From Clostridiales bacterium UBA7103 (lineage in GTDB: Bacteria > Bacillota > Clostridia > Oscillospirales > Oscillospiraceae), in NCBI GenBank assembly GCA_002493305.1, contig DKYJ01000028.1, positions 13,965 to 22,283 on the forward strand: a stretch of DNA of 8,319 nucleotides. Direction: 5' to 3'. This document shows, one piece after another, positions 6,040-8,319 of this stretch. Each line of letters opens with the position of its first letter. Position 1 is the stretch's first letter. The translations under genes were made by a program, and so were the position numbers. A model generated the notes under the pieces. That model had not been told where the DNA came from. It was given only the letters and a program-made list of their open reading frames with translations, and searched no databases.

Positions 6040-8319
6040 ATGGAAATTCTCATAAATCAAATACTTGAAAACAGGGAAGCAGCCGCCCTCCCCTCTCTGG
6101 TGGAGAGCGGAGGGCTTCCTGCGCTCGTTTCCGGGCTTTCGGCGGTGCACAGGGCAAATTTGGCGGCGGCGCTGCGCATGAAAACCGATATGCCCCTGTT
6201 TGTCATCTCACCGGACGATACCTCTGCGGAGAATTTCGCCCGCGACCTATGCTCCATGCTGCGGGTCGAGGTGGGAGTGCTGGGCATGAGGGACTATACA
6301 TTTTTTCCAACGGAGGCCGCCTCCCGCCAGATGGAGCAAAAGCGCATCGCCGCGCTCTATGCTCTTGCCAGGGGCGAAAGCCCCGTGACGGTGGCGTCTG
6401 TCCCGGGGCTTGTCCAGCGCTGCATACCGCCCAAAACGCTGCTGGAGGCGGCGTTTACCATCGAGGACGGGGGCAGCTATAACTTAGAGGACATTGAGAA
6501 GCGCCTTATCCGCTGCGGCTATTCAAGAACCGAGCAGGTGGAAGGGCCGGGGCAATTCGCCCGGCGCGGAGGGATACTGGATTTCTTTTCCCCCGCCGGA
6601 CATGAGCCTGTGCGCATCGAATTCTGGGGGGACGATGTGGACTCCATGGGCAGCTTCGACCCCTCGACCCAGCGGCGCACAGAGCGTTTGGAGCGCTGCG
6701 TGATTTTGCCCGCGGCGGAGACTCTGCCCACTATGGCCGATGGCGGCGTGGAAGGGCTTTGCTTAAAAATAGAGCAATTTTCCGAGCGCTACGCCCGCCG
6801 CCGCTCCAGCGAGAACGCCCAGACCCTCGCCGCGACTCTCCGCGCAGACGCGGAAAAGCTCCGGGCGGGCATCGGCATGAGTGACGCGGACAGGTATATG
6901 CCCGTAATTTACCCTGACGCTTGGGGCGCAGATTATATCGACCCCGGGGCGCTGGTGTTTTTAGACCAGCCCAACCACTGCGCGGAGCGGGCGAGAGACT
7001 ACGCAAAGCAGCTCGGCGCGGACATAAAGGAGCTTCAGCGCCGGGGGCGGCTCGCCGTCACCGAGGACAGCTTCTGCCTGAGCTTTGACAGGCTCACAAA
7101 GCGGTTGGAGGACTTTCCCGTATACATGGCGGACGCCTTCACCGTTGGCAGAAACCCGCTCAGCCCACGAACGCTCGTGAGCATACCGGCGAAGCAGCTG
7201 CCCTCCTACGCCGGAAATGCCCAGACAGCGGCGGAGGATGTGCGCCTGTATCTCAAGCAGGACTACCGGGTGGTGGTGCTTGCGGGGGACGAGCGCCGCG
7301 CGAAGGTCTTGCAGGAGTTTTTATCCGGCAAGGGGATAAACGCGCTCATTTATAAGGAGATAAAAAAGCTGCCGGAGCAGGGAGGCTGCCTCATTGCCAT
7401 CGGCGCGCTCTCCGCCGGCATGGAATATCCGGCGCTGAAGCTCGCGGTGCTGACGGACGCCCAGCTTATCCGCAGCCGCAGCGGCAAAAACGGCCTGAAA
7501 AAGCGCCCGGCCAACAGCATACGGATCGACTCCTGCGCGGATCTGTCCATCGGGGACTATGTAGTCCATGAAAACCACGGCATAGGCCGCTTTGCCGGGA
7601 TAGTGCGCATGCAGGTGGACGGCTTTGACAAGGATTATATCAAAATAGCCTATGCCGGGACGGACACGCTCTATGTCCCTGCCACCCAGCTGGATATGGT
7701 GTCAAAGTACACCGGCGGCGGGGAGGATAAGCCGGTAAAGCTTTCCAAAATGGGGGGCACCGAGTGGGCAAAAACCCGCTCACGAGCAAAAAGTGCGGCA
7801 AAGGATATGGCAAAAAAGCTCATCACCCTCTATGCCCAGCGGCAGCGCATACCCGGCTACGCTTTCTCCCCGGACAGTGAGTGGCAGCGGGAGTTTGAGG
7901 AGAACTTTGGCTATACGGAGACGGACGATCAGCTCCGCTGTGTGGCGGAGATAAAGAGAGATATGGAGTCCGCCGTGCCGATGGACAGGCTTCTCTGCGG
8001 TGATGTGGGCTTCGGCAAGACGGAGGTCGCGCTGCGGGCGGTGATGAAGTGCGTCCTTGACGGGAAGCAGGCCGCCATACTTGTGCCTACGACGGTGCTC
8101 GCCCAGCAGCATTACCAGACGGCGCTTCAGCGCTTTTTCGGCTTCCCGGTGAATATCGAGGTCCTAAGCCGCTTCAAGACCGGCGCACAGTCCGACAGGG
8201 TGGTGGCGGAGCTCGCAAGCGGCAAGTGCGATCTTGTCATCGGCACGCACAGGCTGCTGTCAAAGGATATAAAATTCAAGAATTTAGGGCTTCTTGTGGT
8301 GGACGAGGAGCAGCGCTTC
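6040..8319 (+). CDS. mfd: Transcription-repair coupling factor Mfd, first 760 residues (3' end outside window)
   Basis: Mfd is an ATP-driven DNA translocase that binds stalled RNA polymerase, pushes it off and recruits UvrA for strand-specific excision repair. The frame from ATG 6040 stays open to the window end. In order it shows a UvrB-homology region (EGPGQFARRGGILDFFSP at about residues 167-184), the RNA-polymerase-interacting CarD-like domain (SIGDYVVHENHGIGRF, from about residue 503, to about 557), a Q-motif region (TETDDQLRCVAEIKRDMES), Walker A GDVGFGKT (654-661), motif Ia VPTTVLAQQHY, GTHRLL, and the Walker B DEEQRF (755-760) where the window ends. Family members are about 1150-1180 residues, so roughly a third is missing: the second helicase lobe, TRG motif and C-terminal UvrA-masking domain. 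No in-frame start exists upstream before a TAA at 6016. There is no clear ribosome binding site, so coupling to the acetyltransferase gene 13 bases upstream is plausible. Confidence 0.97.
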   Translation, partial: MEILINQILENREAAALPSLVESGGLPALVSGLSAVHRANLAAALRMKTDMPLFVISPDDTSAENFARDLCSMLRVEVGVLGMRDYTFFPTEAASRQMEQKRIAALYALARGESPVTVASVPGLVQRCIPPKTLLEAAFTIEDGGSYNLEDIEKRLIRCGYSRTEQVEGPGQFARRGGILDFFSPAGHEPVRIEFWGDDVDSMGSFDPSTQRRTERLERCVILPAAETLPTMADGGVEGLCLKIEQFSERYARRRSSENAQTLAATLRADAEKLRAGIGMSDADRYMPVIYPDAWGADYIDPGALVFLDQPNHCAERARDYAKQLGADIKELQRRGRLAVTEDSFCLSFDRLTKRLEDFPVYMADAFTVGRNPLSPRTLVSIPAKQLPSYAGNAQTAAEDVRLYLKQDYRVVVLAGDERRAKVLQEFLSGKGINALIYKEIKKLPEQGGCLIAIGALSAGMEYPALKLAVLTDAQLIRSRSGKNGLKKRPANSIRIDSCADLSIGDYVVHENHGIGRFAGIVRMQVDGFDKDYIKIAYAGTDTLYVPATQLDMVSKYTGGGEDKPVKLSKMGGTEWAKTRSRAKSAAKDMAKKLITLYAQRQRIPGYAFSPDSEWQREFEENFGYTETDDQLRCVAEIKRDMESAVPMDRLLCGDVGFGKTEVALRAVMKCVLDGKQAAILVPTTVLAQQHYQTALQRFFGFPVNIEVLSRFKTGAQSDRVVAELASGKCDLVIGTHRLLSKDIKFKNLGLLVVDEEQRF

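Noticed and set aside
6249..7578. Several short frames on both strands inside the last third of the window
   Set aside because: All are shadows of the mfd reading frame, which is open from 6040 to the window end and carries clear Mfd motifs throughout.

Overview
The window is a stretch of ordinary bacterial chromosome with all genes on the + strand. Strong GGAGG-type ribosome binding sites, fairly GC-rich genes that still use ATA and AGA/AGG codons freely, and the protein types (Mfd with a CarD-like RID, GyrA with a short acidic tail, a SHOCT-like protein) suggest a Bacillota member of class Clostridia. Paired GC-rich intergenic hairpins look like those I associate with Oscillospiraceae / Faecalibacterium-like gut anaerobes. 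That placement is inference from general appearance, not from a database search.

Layout. Bases 1-2149 hold the 3' end of gyrA (DNA gyrase subunit A, catalytic tyrosine included). Three bases later a TTG-started gene (2153-2683) encodes a small two-helix membrane protein with a charged linker and a SHOCT-like C-terminus. A non-coding stretch of about 380 bp (2684-3065) follows. It contains a hairpin, short AAGGCT repeats, an element of about 219 bp with inverted arms, and a perfect 18-bp tandem duplication abutting the rnhA ribosome binding site. rnhA (RNase HI, 3066-3509) overlaps by ATGA a type-1 ABC exporter half-transporter (3506-5245). The exporter's stop codon lies at the edge of a 162-bp, AT-rich, imperfectly palindromic element (5244-5405) that resembles a MITE. 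Then come a GNAT-like acetyltransferase (5451-6026) and, 13 bp later, the first 760 codons of mfd (transcription-repair coupling factor), which runs off the end.

Functionally the recognisable genes are genome maintenance: DNA supercoiling (GyrA), RNA:DNA hybrid removal (RNase HI), and repair or rescue of stalled RNA polymerase (Mfd). The exporter, membrane protein and acetyltransferase have no obvious role in that theme. I found no defence system, phage, CRISPR array, rRNA or tRNA, and no convincing new multi-gene system. The least explained material is in the two intergenic spaces: two unrelated palindromic elements bracketing the rnhA-ABC pair, and the duplication in the rnhA leader.
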